64,000 nucleotides of DNA from Austropuccinia psidii (lineage: Eukaryota > Basidiomycota > Pucciniomycetes > Pucciniales > Sphaerophragmiaceae), in NCBI GenBank assembly GCA_023105745.1, contig JALGQZ010000009.1:30110107-30174106 (forward strand), read 5' to 3'. Under the pieces are notes generated by a model. The model saw only the letters and a list, made by a program, of their open reading frames with translations, had not been told where the DNA came from and searched no databases. Shown piece by piece: positions 1-12,199 of the stretch (position 1 is the stretch's first letter; each line of letters begins with the position of its first letter). Made by a program: the position numbers and the translations under genes.

Positions 1-1148
1 TCCTACCCCTTCTTTTCATATAGCTACTATTGGAAAACATAAGATAATATCTCCAAAAGAAAGGGAATTTCAAAAAAAAGAACTCTCAGAAAGAGATTTT
101 TATAAGGATGATTCTTAAGATATCCGGCTCAAAAATATTCCTTGAAAAAGATTATATGAAATTAATTAAATTAAAAAGGTATTAATCATTTTTACTATGA
201 AAATAAGGAAGATCTTAATAAGTTCTTTTGAAAAATTTGACTAACACTCAACATAAACAAAATTATGTAAAGTCTGTTTTCCAGGCTGTGACTCTAAGAA
301 AGAGAATAATAATGACTACCAATAATGACAAAAACCAAGTAATCAATATAAAAAGCTTAAAAGTACAATCTACTTAATCATATTACTCACCAAAAACAGG
401 ACAAAGGAATAATTATGGTGCAGTAACCAAATAGTTTACTGAGGCGACCCACATCATTCAGGTAAAAAACTGAAAATCAGAATATTAACATTCATAAAAT
501 ATTTAATCTTTAATCAAATTTTATGATAAAATGTGGATATTTTGAGATTGTACATATATTCTAAGCATAAAACACTTGCTTTACCTCACATTTCGATATT
601 CCAGTTTTGGCCAAAAACCCATCATGTGAATCATTTTATTTATTTTCTAAATTATTAAAATACTGTTGTAAAGATTTCACTCCAATTAAGAAATAGGAGA
701 AGGGTTAAACCACATGGAAATATAAAACAATATGAAAAGAAACAAAAGTCTATTTTCAATCTAATACAACTTCTACATGAGTAATGAGATTAAAATCAAA
801 GCACAAATTCCTCTTAATGGATATAGTATACCCAATCATATAAAACATGAACCCCTTCATGGTATTTGGATCAATTTTTATCGAGATTCATTATAATGAT
901 CCAAAAATTTCATATTTTTTTTAAGTGTAGGAGATGTTTGTGTAAGTAGGACTTTTCTATACCTCATACTAGGTGGTATGGGAGTAATTCCAATTAAAAT
1001 TTAACATCAAGATATTTTTTTCTAGTCTTATTTCTGATATTCATCCTAAATAAAGGAGAGATATTAGAGCTGTAACACTATTTTGGGAAAATACTCCCAC
1101 AAATACCTATATTGAAAGTTCTATGGAAAAATACAGCTTTATTGATTG
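1..1148. other. AT-rich sequence without recognisable gene
   Basis: No reading frame, repeat boundary or RNA gene can be supported here. Stops are dense in all frames. It ends at the target site of the copia element. Confidence 0.6.
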
Positions 1149-1153
1149 AATTA

Positions 1154-1558
1154 TGAAAGGATAGTACAGTAATAGAACGCATACAATCATGACGTAATTA
1201 GCTGTCGATCACCAATGACCATCCAGTTGTATATAAATAGGCACTGTTTTACTACTATCATATCTCCTTGTTGTGATCTATTGCTCCTTTTTCTTTCTTA
1301 GGTTTGTTTGTGCCTGCCTCACTCCTCACCCCTATCCTGGCTAAGACATTCATCTTGCCTTTCCAAGGTACTCTACTTGATAAAGTCTTTCCTCCGTATC
1401 TATAGCTAGCCTACCTATTAATGCAATTCATTACACAATTCCTTGTTGTGATCTATTTTTCCTTTTTCTTTCTTAGGTTCGTTTGTGCCTGCCTCACTCC
1501 TCACCCCTATCCTGGCTAAGACATTTGTCTTGTCTTTCCAAGGTGTATTATTTTAACA
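1154..1558 (+). repeat. 5' LTR of the copia element (405 bp)
   Basis: It begins TGAAAG and ends TTTTAACA, matching the 3' LTR. A TATA box (TATATAAATA, 1230-1239) should drive the genomic RNA. It is 135 bp longer than the 3' LTR because a ~104 bp block (1266-1369) recurs at 1441-1544 with 71 bp of unique sequence between them. The 3' LTR has the block once. Conversely, this LTR lacks two short insertions (~18-20 bp each) present upstream of the TATA box in the 3' LTR. Confidence 0.9.
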
Positions 1559-1576
1559 GATTATGAGACCGGAATC
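1557..1576 (+). promoter_or_regulatory. Primer-binding site of half-tRNA (tRNA-Met anticodon arm) type
   Basis: Directly at the LTR end the sequence reads CAGATTATGAGAC. Its complement, GTCTCATAATCTG, has the form of a tRNA-Met anticodon arm, with loop CTCATAA and anticodon CAU. As I remember yeast elongator tRNA-Met, the 13 bases match exactly. Ty5 and Drosophila copia are known to prime from a tRNA-Met fragment cut in the anticodon arm. The same mode is inferred here. There is no ordinary TGG-type site complementary to a tRNA 3' end. Confidence 0.65.
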
Positions 1577-1599
1577 TCTAACCAACTATTAAAACAAAA

Positions 1600-2717
1600 A
1601 TGACAATGGGAGAATTCTCTCTAGAACTAGACAAAGAAGAAAAATTGAATGACATCAACTATCTAGAATGGGTGTCAAGAATGGAAAGCATACTCACTTT
1701 AAAGAATTAACTTGGTCTAGTTACTGAAACTGAAACTGAAGAAGAATTTCTAGAAAAAAATAAGATAGAACCAAGACAAAGACAATGAGAAGTGGCTCTC
1801 CTTCGCATTAACTACATCATTTGTATTGGCAACAAGTTCTACTCTGAATCAAAAAAAGACCCCGTTAAATTCTGGAGATTAGCCCAAGAATATTTTCAAC
1901 CAAAAACCATTCAAAATCAAACATCCTACCTTGACAAGATCTTCTCCACCCAGATTGCAGATGATCAAATTAAAGAAGTTATGTCATCAATTATGGAAAA
2001 CACCCTGAAATTACATTCCCTCTTCTCTGGCCTAACTATTCCACCAGAAGACCTAATTGACTCTGTCATAGAAATGTGGGTAATCATTAATCTCCCTGAA
2101 AGATTCAAGACTACAATGGAAGTGTGGTTAGGAAAATGCGAAGTTGAAAAGAAAACCCCCTCCCTAGATGAAACTTGGGAAGTGATTAGGAAATTTCTTC
2201 AACAACAGGAAGGAAACAGCAATAAACAACCTAACCAAGCTCTAGGTTCCTCAAAAAATAAACCCGATAAAAACCAACAGTACCCAAAGAAGGAAGAAAA
2301 CGACTATCCTAGATGCTTGCCTGGTTGGCACAACCCACTAACTAAACACAACAAAGGTGACTGTAATTTTCTAAAACCCAATAAGAACAGAAATAAACCA
2401 ATCAAATCCCTTGCCGTCTCTCCAACCAGGATGCCCTCAAATCAAATAATCCTTGACTCAGGTGCAACTACTTCAATGTTTAATAACCCAGCTCTTTTTA
2501 TCAACCCCACCGAAAAGCACCAGAAGGTAGAACTTGCTGACGGCTCCACCATCCTTGCCACAGGGTTTGGAAACGTCCAAGTTGAACTACCCCATTGCTA
2601 ATTACAGCTGGAGAACTGCCTCCTTGTCAAATCCCTGGCATACAACCTTGTCAGCCTAGGATCCATTATGAAACCAAAATACAAGATCACCACTCTAAAC
2701 AACAAATTTTTTCAATC
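1600..2717 (+). pseudogene. Copia Gag and protease, broken
   Basis: The frame opens with an ATG 41 bases after the LTR. It reads a Gag N-terminus of the UBN2 type (LNDINYLEWVSRMESIL), then meets TAA at 1708 and TGA at 1786. An uninterrupted stretch follows (1792-2601) with the rest of Gag and a degenerate Cys/His knuckle (CLPGWHNPLTKHNKGDC). The aspartic protease has its active-site motif DSGAT near 2457-2470. A TAA at 2599 interrupts the protease, and homologous peptide (SLAYNLVSLGSIM) continues in the same frame to about 2717. One stop looks like TGG changed to TGA. Gag would form the particle and protease would cleave the polyprotein; neither can be made intact. Confidence 0.88.
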
Positions 2718-2719
2718 TA

Positions 2720-3850
2720 ATGGATGACAACGACAAACTAATACTTAGTGGAACATACCAAGCTGGAAATTTTGCGGTAATCCACAAAAATCCTAGAGCC
2801 CTAGCAAGCAGTGGGGAATCAAAAAACCATGCACTTATTTTACATCAAGCTGCCGGCCATCCTTCTACAGAAACAATGACAAAAATGTACCCCAAACTCA
2901 ATACTACAAACCTACAATGCTCAGTATGCTCCGCCTGCAAGATCACAAAATCCCCCTTAAAAGGAACATTCCCTATTCCTCAGCAAAAACTTCACTTTGT
3001 ACATGCTGATGTTTTCAGCCCAATTGATCAACCTTCAAACTCTGGATACAAATACTGCCTCCAAGTAGTGGATGGTTTCAGTCGATTTGTATGGACCACC
3101 TTTTTAAAGGCAAAATCTAATGTAATCTCCTTACTACCAAAAATACTTCTTTGCATTCAAAATCAAGCCAACCTAAAAATTGCCAACTTCATATCAGACA
3201 ATGGTACGGAATTCAAGAACTCCACTCTCAACACCTTCTATGAAAATCACGGCATCACCCAACTCACAACTGCTCCTTATACACCAGAAAAAAATCCTCT
3301 AGCTGAACGAGGAAACAGAACTACAATTACAAAAGCAAGATTTCTACTAAAACACTCAGGACTCCAACTATCCTACTGGGCCGAGGCCACTAGAACAGCC
3401 ACATATCTGGAAAATTTGACCCCAAAGAAATCACTCCAACTATCCACACTGTTCCAGAAGTGGTATGAGAAATAACCATCATATAATCACTTACAACCGT
3501 TTGGTTGTCAAGTGTTTTACCTAAACAACATACAAAAAGGAAAATTCACTGAGCATGGACTAGAGGGAATATTTTTAGGGTACAAGGAGGGGTATCAAGC
3601 ATACCAAATCTTGGATAGGAAGACAGGTAACATAAAACTCACCCATCATGCCAAGTTCCATCCCGATGTTTTCCCATGTCTCTCTACCTCTGAAAACCCC
3701 CCTGTTAATGATAGCCTTCTATCCAAATCTTTATCAGATCCAGAACCTAGTAATGACAAAGACCTACCATTAGGAGAGCACAGTACATTGATACCCACTA
3801 ATGGACAAGAAGAAACCACTCAAGTACTTATACCTCCTGGCCCAAAATAA
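2720..3850 (+). pseudogene. Copia integrase region, broken by one stop
   Basis: This lies in a different frame from Gag, so a frameshift occurred near 2718. Counting from 2720, residues 42-73 hold the GAG-pre-integrase zinc site (H42, H47, C67/C70 and C73 region). The catalytic core follows with D97 (HADVFS), D160 (SDNGTEF) and E196 (NPLAERGNRT), the D-x35-E spacing of retroviral-type integrases. A TAA at 3473 interrupts it, but homologous sequence (LQPFGCQVFYL, then GIFLGYKEGY) goes on in the same frame from 3476 to 3850. The linker beyond is Ser/Pro-rich. All three catalytic acids remain, which is unusual given the damage elsewhere. Confidence 0.9.
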
Positions 3851-3948
3851 TCAAAAAAATATGAATGGATACCTGAAAACCAACCCCCCCGAAAGAAATT
3901 CTTGGGAAGGTAGGTGACCTGCAGAACATTATACAACACAGTAGAAGA

Positions 3949-5541
3949 ATGCACACCACCAATGCTGTTTTGCTGCTAGATCACAATGACCCAAAAACCT
4001 ACTCTCAAGCAATGAACAGTAACTACCAACAAGAATGGCAAAAGGCTATAGCCACAGAATTAGAAAACATGAGAAAACACAATGTATGGTCCCCCTCTGA
4101 AACAACTGAACATTTCAAACCACTCTCAACTACATGGGTTTTCAAAAGAAAAACTGACAAAGACAGGAACCTTACTAAATTTAAAGCAAGACTATGTGTA
4201 AGAGGATTCAACCAGAAAGAAGGAATAGACTACAGAGATGTATTCTCCCCCACTGGATGCCTAACCTCTCTCTGACTACTACTAACTATTTGCCATCTCC
4301 ACAAATTCAAAGTGGAACAGATGGATGTCAGATGCACCTTCTTGAATGGAAAACCGGACAAAGAACTATTCATCCTACGACCCAAAGGATACACAGAAAA
4401 TAAATAAGCATCCATGTTCAAGTTAAATTGCTCTCTCTATGGTCTTAAGAAAAGCCCTCGATGTTGGCACAAGGAGCTTAGAAAATCCCTAATCAAAATT
4501 GGTCTAAGTCCAACTGAAACTGACCCTTGCCTTTATCACTCCAAAGACCCAGATAAAAAGATGTGGCTCTTTATTCACATAGATGATCTAATCTTTGGTG
4601 GTTCATGGAACATTGAATTTAAAAAGAAAATCACCACATATTTTGACATGGAAGACCTTGGATGCATCAAATACGCCCTGGGGATTTGAATAACCCAGGA
4701 AAATTAATACATTAGCCTAATACAAGATAAGTTAATCTCCAACATACTAGAAGAGTTTTGCCTAGAAAATTCCCGACCCACCAACAATCCTCTACCAGGG
4801 AACATAAAATCCTCTCAAAGCTGACCATGTAAAGAAATGAACCCAGCTCTGTTCAACTACCAATGAGTAGTTGGATTACTACAATACTTAGTCCAATGTA
4901 CAAGACCAGATCTAGCCTTCTCCACTTCATTCCTATCACAATTCTTAGAAAACCCAAAAGACATTCATTTCAATGCAGCAAAACATGTCCTTGCTTACCT
5001 AAATAACACAGCACACTTTAGCCTACGGCTTGGTGGAAACATCCTTCAACACAATACCAATCACATACTAGGCTTCTCCAACAGTGATTGGGGAGGATCT
5101 GAAGGGTACAAATCTTTCTCGGCATAAATAATATACTACCATGGCACAATTGGGTGGAGGAGCCACAAACAGAAGGTTGTAGCTTTATCATCTGCGGAAG
5201 CAGAATATAACGCTCTATCAGAAAGTGCTCAAGACATGGAATGGATGAGGAACCTCATCTTTGAAGCAACGAGTAAAAGGGTTCAACAACTCATGTTCAC
5301 AGAAAATAAAAGTGCTCTTTATGTAGCCTCAAACCATATCTATCATCATGGCACACACCACATCAACTTTTGCTTACACTTTATAAGGGACCTAATTGAA
5401 CAACAAAACTTGAAAATTTAATATTTAGACACAAACAAAATGATAGCTGACTCATTAACCAAAAATAACCCATACAACAAGAGTATTGAAAATCTCAAGA
5501 TAATATTCAGTAACCAAGACTTATCAAGTAAGGGGGTGTGA
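3949..5541 (+). pseudogene. Copia reverse transcriptase and RNase H, broken
   Basis: After another frameshift, RVT_2 begins (WQKAIATELENM, then LSTTWVFKRKTDKDRN). The catalytic aspartates survive in MDVRCTFLNG and HIDDLIFGG, although the tyrosine of YVDD is histidine. RNase H follows with SDWGG and SSAEAEYNAL; its later aspartate (usually CDNQ) is replaced in FTENKSAL. In-frame stops lie at 4273, near 4402 and 4687, and further on in RNase H; several read as TGG to TGA or CAA to TAA. The terminal stop codon (5539-5541) is the first three bases of the 3' LTR. Confidence 0.9.
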
Positions 5542-5808
5542 AAGAATAGTACAGTAATAGAATGCATACAATCATGATGTAATTAACTACAACCATGACG
5601 TAATTAGCTGTTGATCACCAATGACCATTAGAGTTCCTGTTGACCATCCAGTTGTATATAAATAGGCACTGTTTTACTACTATCATATGTCCTTGTTGTG
5701 ATCTATTGCTCCTTTTTCTTTCTTAGGTTTGTTTGTGCCTGCCTCACTCCTCACCCCTATCCTGGCTAAGACATTCGTCTTGCCTTCCCAAGGTGTATTA
5801 TTTTAACA
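5539..5808 (+). repeat. 3' LTR of the copia element (270 bp)
   Basis: It begins TGAAAG directly after a G-rich polypurine tract and ends TTTTAACA, followed by the TSD AATTA. A TATA box is at 5655-5664. Relative to the 5' LTR it carries two extra short segments upstream of the TATA box but lacks the downstream ~175 bp duplication. Confidence 0.92.
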
Positions 5809-5813
5809 AATTA

Positions 5814-8800
5814 CAAAGTTGATTTTAATTTTTGATTACCGAAGTCACTTCCAAAAACCTATCTCAGAGAGATAACTTGATGATGAGTGTAATCCTGGAT
5901 AATCCATACAAAAAAAAGATTTTCATCATTTGATAACACAGAACTTGATCAAAACAGGTCTTCAAGATATTCTCTTTATTTATTGTGCTATGTAATGGGA
6001 ATTGGAAAATGCTGAGAATATCCATAAGTAAAGAAATTATACTTTGTGTTTCTGAGAAATTGAAATTTTTGTTTTCAAGACAATTAATTCTGGTTACAAA
6101 ACTTCTCACATTTTTTTCAATAATCAATCAACCACACAGAATCACATTTTTCCAATTGTGTATGTTAATGGGGGATTAGAGCAAATCATCCTCCTACAAC
6201 TAGCTTTTAAGAACAAAATTACCTTCCCTCCCACAAAACAAAGTCACCATCTTATTTTTAATGCCATAATTTATAATTAAGATGATTATTATATGGTCGT
6301 ACTGTTGTGAATTTTATGTAGCCTATATAATAACCACATAGGATTATAATCCCAATAATTAGGATAATACATATAATGACACAATTGGCGACTATTCTCA
6401 GAGTAGTCATCAAAAATCTTTAAAAAGTAAACCAATTCTTAATAAATTCTTACAAGTCACAATAAAAACTCTATTATTAATTACCTCATCCGAAGTACCA
6501 TGCGTAAGTATTTTTACAATACGTCTATCTTTAGCATCAAAGTACCATTCATTTGATATCTGAGAGAAATTTAAAACTAATTTCAGAATTCACAAATTAT
6601 TTTGATAGTCTTGGAATATTTCAAATATTAATCACTATTTTGAATAATTTCTAGCCAAAGTATAAAATATTTCAGAAAATACAAATGAGTTATCAATTAT
6701 TTGAATATTTTGGAAATTTTGATAAATTATTGTTTCTTTTTTGCAAAAAAATGATTTGTTTCACTTTTTTTATTGATTATAGAATCTCCAAAATCATTAC
6801 TTGAAAATATCTCCGTGAAATTTTTAAGTTAATATTTTTTGAATTGAATAAAGAAAAACTCTTTTTCCTTATTATTTTGTTTTTTTATCAGAGAAATTGA
6901 TTTTTTATCACTATGGCAATGCTCTTGGTTTTCATGTGTTTTTTTAAACCAGTTTGGGGGAAAAATACCTTTAAAGTTTTCTTTTGGTGTGGTGTATTCT
7001 CAGAATGGTTTCAAAAGAAGAGCCAAAAAAGGTCACTTGAGCAATAAATCATTAAGCAAATCACTTTTCTAAAAATATGTAAAAAACCACAAATTAATGA
7101 ATGAAACGCTATAGGGAATCATAAGAAATATGGGAAAGGAATTTCAACCACAATGTGACATTTTTTCCAATGAAAAGGGAGAATAATAAAATATGGGTTT
7201 GAGAAAAAATCTAAAACCATCATGAAATTGAAGAACAGAAAAAAGTAATATATATGTATTGGATTTTGAGAATTTATGAAGAAATTCATATTATTCATTT
7301 GGAGAATGGAATTTTATAAGAGGATTTCCCATAAGTATTGATACTGATGCTTTATATTTATATAATAATTCAAAATTTAGAATTTTCAATATGAATTACT
7401 TATAGATTAAAATATTCATTTCTTAATTTCTCCTTGATGTTGAATTTACCAAGAACATTCTTTGGTTGTGTGGATTTGTGTAAAATTGAGACCCTAATTC
7501 TATTTCAAATAAATATAGAAATATTTCAAGATATTATATTATTTAATCAAGCCAAAAACCACAATTATGGTCAATTAATACTCATCAATAAGTGTGCTTG
7601 AGGTAAAAGTTTTTTTTTCAAAATAACTTAATGAAACATTTTTTTGGGGGGGAAATATATAATATAAGTAAAAGAGGGTCCTTTAAGGTAAAAATTCAAG
7701 AGCTATTTTGGGCTTCTGTTTATATATTCAAGTATTTTTTACCAAAATTTGAAGTTTATCTTACAACAACTATGTTTAAATTTTGAAAAAATAAAAAAAC
7801 TCCATTTTTTTACCAAACAATAGGGGTTTTTGTATGGTGTTTTGATGAGGTGACATCACTTTTAAATTATAAGGAAGGAAACATTTTTATAAAACATATA
7901 AGTTATGATTAAAATTAACTGTAGAGGTTATGGATTTGATTTATAAAATGAAAAAAATAGAATAAATCAATTCAGTAGTTTAAGATACTTTTAATGTTTC
8001 ATGATTTACTAAAATTTAAAGAGAAGGGAATTATATGATGATGATATTGAGAGAAATGTAAGATAAAGATTGAGTATTTCACAAAATTTAAGTAATAAAT
8101 AAATTTAGAAATAATTCCTTAAAATAATAATATCAAAATTTATGTTATTCAATGGGTTGAATGAGCCTAGGTATTTGGAAGCTGAGGGCAACCTTTATGG
8201 AAATTAACTGTGAGCCACCCAAAGTAGGTGTGTTTCTTTAAAATTGGGTAAAGTTTAAGCTATTTTATGAACAAATTTATGGCAAATATACTTCATTTTA
8301 CAGCTATATATCCATATAAATCTCTCCTTTGGCCTTACCACTTCTTTAATCCATTATTGAGTCAAGGAGTTCTCTCAATTTCAGCTTTTTATTCTAGTTG
8401 AGAGAACATGAATAACTACAGATGATAAAATAAACTAAGGCATCACACTGAAAATGAACCCTTTTCAAATATATCACTTTGTAAACCAAACAAGGAACTA
8501 CTTATATAACAGTAAGCTATGTGTGGATCAATATGTCTTATAATGCAGACCACCTAAAAGAGGATACTTACCTCACTAATAATATGTCATTGCTGTATTG
8601 ATTGAATAAAAAATTAGAAAGATATAATTCTTTAAATATAGCTTACGCATGAAGGTTAAATTTAACATCTCATTCAGATATCTCATTTTGAATTAAGAAA
8701 AACATAATATTGTGAATTAATGAAAAACTTTAATTGAGGAATCCTTACTAGTTCAACTCCAAATTGAATAGAATGAGCTAAAAACATTTTTAACTGCTTA

Positions 8801-10045
8801 TAGTAATAAGGAAGAAAAATAGAAGGAAAATATGTGATTTTTACTTCTTTTCTCCGCTCTAATTAATGGCTTAGAAGCCCATAAAATCCTATCCTATTTG
8901 GAAGCTCTGAAGAAACCTACCCAATAGCATTATTAAAGGATATTTATACCAAAAATACAACAATCTATAGAGGCTTCATTTTGATCAAAGAGAAATAACT
9001 ATCCTTAAAAATTCCAAAAACTCTTGTATTAATATAGCTCCAAGATAATTCATTCAAAGTGGTACAAAACTAATTACATGTTAAAGGGTGAATAAATGCC
9101 TATATTTTGAACCTTTCTTGAACTATTTATACTACATACAGACAAATATTTGGAGGTTCCAAGATATTTTTGTAAGGTTTTTTACACTTTCCTGTATTAA
9201 AATCCCTATTAAAAGAGAAAGATCACTCATTAAATTGGAAGTATTACTCTGATTGAAAGCATATATATAATATATTAAAATATTAATGTACAAAAACGTA
9301 TCTCATGGACTTTCTCTATATTTATTCTTATTAATTATGGGCCTCAGAACACATAGAGAAAATAGATAAGTAAAGGATATTCAAGTTTTGGAAGAAATAC
9401 AATTTTCAATGTTAAAAAAATCAGCTCACTTGAAAAAAATGTGATTAGATTTTTAATCCATTGAGAAAATTTCCTAGAGAAATTATTTTGTCTGTTCTTG
9501 AAAGGAGTTTGGGCCTCTCACAAAAGCCTCTTTCAAGAAAAAAAACATTTCTACACCACAATAAGCTAAAAAATCAATTCTAACACCTTATATCTTGTTT
9601 TACCAGTGCATATTTACATGGCTAGACTGTTTGAAAAATTATGAACCTCATAAAAATAATTACAAACTCAATTTATATAGTGGAAACTACAATATGAATA
9701 ATTTATGATCATTGAAGCTGGGGGTTCAAAGAAACTGATTATAACTATTTTTTGTTGGATCATTTTATAATTTAAAATAATTTTCAATTTTGCTCAGAAT
9801 TTTCAAATCAAATTTCTCTCTGGTTGATATGATATATAATTATCCTGACACGTATATATGAAATATATTTCATCGAAATATAATGTGGTATTTTTTATCA
9901 AACAATATATCTATATGAAGAGATATTAAAGCATAAAAAATGGTGTAAAATATTCCTCCTTGTGATTTCCATTCTTACTGGAAGCTATTTATCACATCTT
10001 ACCTTGCCTTTATTAAAGGATTAATTATCCAGTATTTTCAAGGTG
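5814..10045. other. Gene-free AT-rich sequence
   Basis: I find no gene, RNA or bounded repeat. It has stop codons in every frame and many A/T homopolymer runs. It is probably decayed transposon DNA, but I cannot assign it. Confidence 0.5.
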
Positions 10046-11957
10046 TGAGACTTGGGGTGTATTATACATAACCAAACAGGCTAAAATGATATTTGAATAA
10101 TTTTTCAATTATGGAAAACTCCCAATTCATATTAATAGACCAAGTCCATAATTTTTCACAATGTCAAGAATCAATAACTCTTTTGAGTAAGTAAATCCAG
10201 GAAATTTTGGACCAGATTTACATTATTCTTAAAGTTTTACCAATGGTTGATTGATAATCTTTATAAAAAAAAATTAACTCTACTAAATTTTAAAATTTAA
10301 AATATTCCCACACCTACTCATCAATAGCACATAAAAGAGTTTTTGAAATGTTTTTTTTTTAAATTCTCATGTAAAAATGATGAGATTCTGAAAACGCCTA
10401 TATCAAATAGTAATTGTTACTAGTGAAATAGATTCCTAAGCAATTCAAAATACTGTATTGGTGCATACTAAATCTTAAACCTAGTGGAATAAATAACTTA
10501 GGGGAAAATATTTTCTTAAGAGAGCCAGGGTACCCCAAATTCTGAGGCCTCTGAGTCATAGAGAGCCCAAAATACATGATAAAGGCAAAATTTAGACTTA
10601 ATTCATTAATAGAAAAACTTGTGGGAACCTAGTTACTAAGGTGAATTCCTGTTGAATATTCAATAAATAGAAAATAATATTCTCTTTTAACATTTAAAGA
10701 AGATAATGGCAGCATTGGACTCCTGTAACCAAGTAAATTCTTGAGTATCTATTTTTTTTATTCCAAAAAAGGATAATAAACCACCTGTTTGGACTATTAT
10801 CAATGAAATTATCTTATAGGAAAAGGATTTTATATTTCCTTTAGCTTGAATAATTCTTAACATGAGCTAAAAGTTCAAAAATTAATTAAAACTACAAATA
10901 TTGATTAATAATCTTGAGGCCTTCAGGAATGATAGATAAAGAATTAGTCTCAAAATATCCTCAACTAATTATGAGCTAATAATATTAATAAAATGTCTTA
11001 TTTACAGTATATTATTGATTATTCCAAATGAAATACCAAATATTCAAAAAAATAACAGAAAATAAAAACTATTATGAAAGTAAAAACACGATTTTCAGAC
11101 TTTTGAAAAAATATCTTATTCCAAAGATAAAGATTAGTTCAAAAAATAATTTCATCATTTATTAAACATAAATGGATGAGTAAACATTTAAAATCACATT
11201 CATGGGGAATAATGATAATATCAAATGACAAAAAAGGATGAAAAAAGAAAAAAAACCTACATAATTTATCATCAGTTTTTCCTTTAAATTGATTCTTTTG
11301 AATCCTATGTGAGCTACTTCTGAGGCTTAAAAGGAGACTTTTTTGTTTCTTCTTTTTATTTATAATGATTTTTTATCATTTAAATCATTATATCTCTGAT
11401 AAATAATTATATACCATTGATATTTTCATTAAATTGAGGTAAAATGTCTCAGAATTCCCTAAAAGGGGTGGAGTCAAATGATATCACTATATCAAGTATT
11501 TTCCCAGCAACAGTTGGTGAATTTTTCAACTTGTATTTGTTTTTGATTCTTTCAAATACAAAAAATCTTCTGTCATAAGGAATTATTCATGCTATTTGAA
11601 GGCTCTTTTGAAGTATTTAGGATTGTTTTGAATCAATTCTTAAATAGTTTAATTGAATATTCTGTTTTTTCTTCAAGTATTGATCATTATTATGAGTGTG
11701 AAAGATAATAATCATTTGAAATAGCTATATAATATTTTTGAAAGGATCTTTATTATAAAAAACTTCTTTTAATCAATTCTAGTGTAAGATTACTGTTAGC
11801 TTTCATATTTATAGTTTTATTCAGCAAGTAAAAACTAATTAATTAATTAATAATCTATTTTTGGTTGTAATAGACTTTAGTATTTTAATAATAATAAAAT
11901 CCTTGTTTTTTTATGAATAGTGCTATTATAAAGAGCTTCATAGATAAATTCTACACA
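10046..11957 (-). repeat. R1-family LTR-like repeat, copy 1
   Basis: This ~1.91 kb non-coding block aligns end to end, with many differences, to the repeats at 27783-29668 (same orientation) and 47041-48956 (reverse). Its left end TGAGACTTGGGG corresponds to TGATTCTTGAGG in the 27.8 kb copy. Its right end CTACACA corresponds to CTTACACA. Shared internal landmarks include GAGTAAGTAAATCCA near 10187 and the GGTACCCC region near 10530. Flanking pentamers are AGGTG and AGGAA, a poor match, so the target duplication is decayed or absent. Confidence 0.7.
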
Positions 11958-12199
11958 AGGAAATATTTTCATTTTTCCTCAAATGAATTCCTGCACTCAT
12001 AAGTCATTTTTATATAGTCTATATGTGAAAAAATAGGTTACCTTCTACATATTTGAAATAGAGAACTAAAAAGAGGAAATTAACTAGAAAAAGTATTTAT
12101 TTTAACCTCAAAGATATTTTTGGAGAAAGACTCTATGGCTTCCTAAATATTGCAAAGACGTCCAAATAAGAACACCGCCAAATAATTTTATCAGGAATA

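Larger units (their letters stand above)
1149..5813 (+). mobile_element. Ty1/copia LTR retrotransposon, decayed, with TSD
   Basis: The element lies between two copies of the 5-base target duplication AATTA (1149-1153 and 5809-5813). Both LTRs begin TGAAAG and end TTAACA. Between them, in the copia order, are Gag, protease, integrase, reverse transcriptase and RNase H. The coding region is broken by about ten in-frame stops and at least two frameshifts, so it cannot move by itself. A purine-rich run (AAGTAAGGGGG) lies just before the 3' LTR and serves as the polypurine tract. Perfect TSDs and near-collinear LTRs show an intact insertion that decayed in place. Confidence 0.93.
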
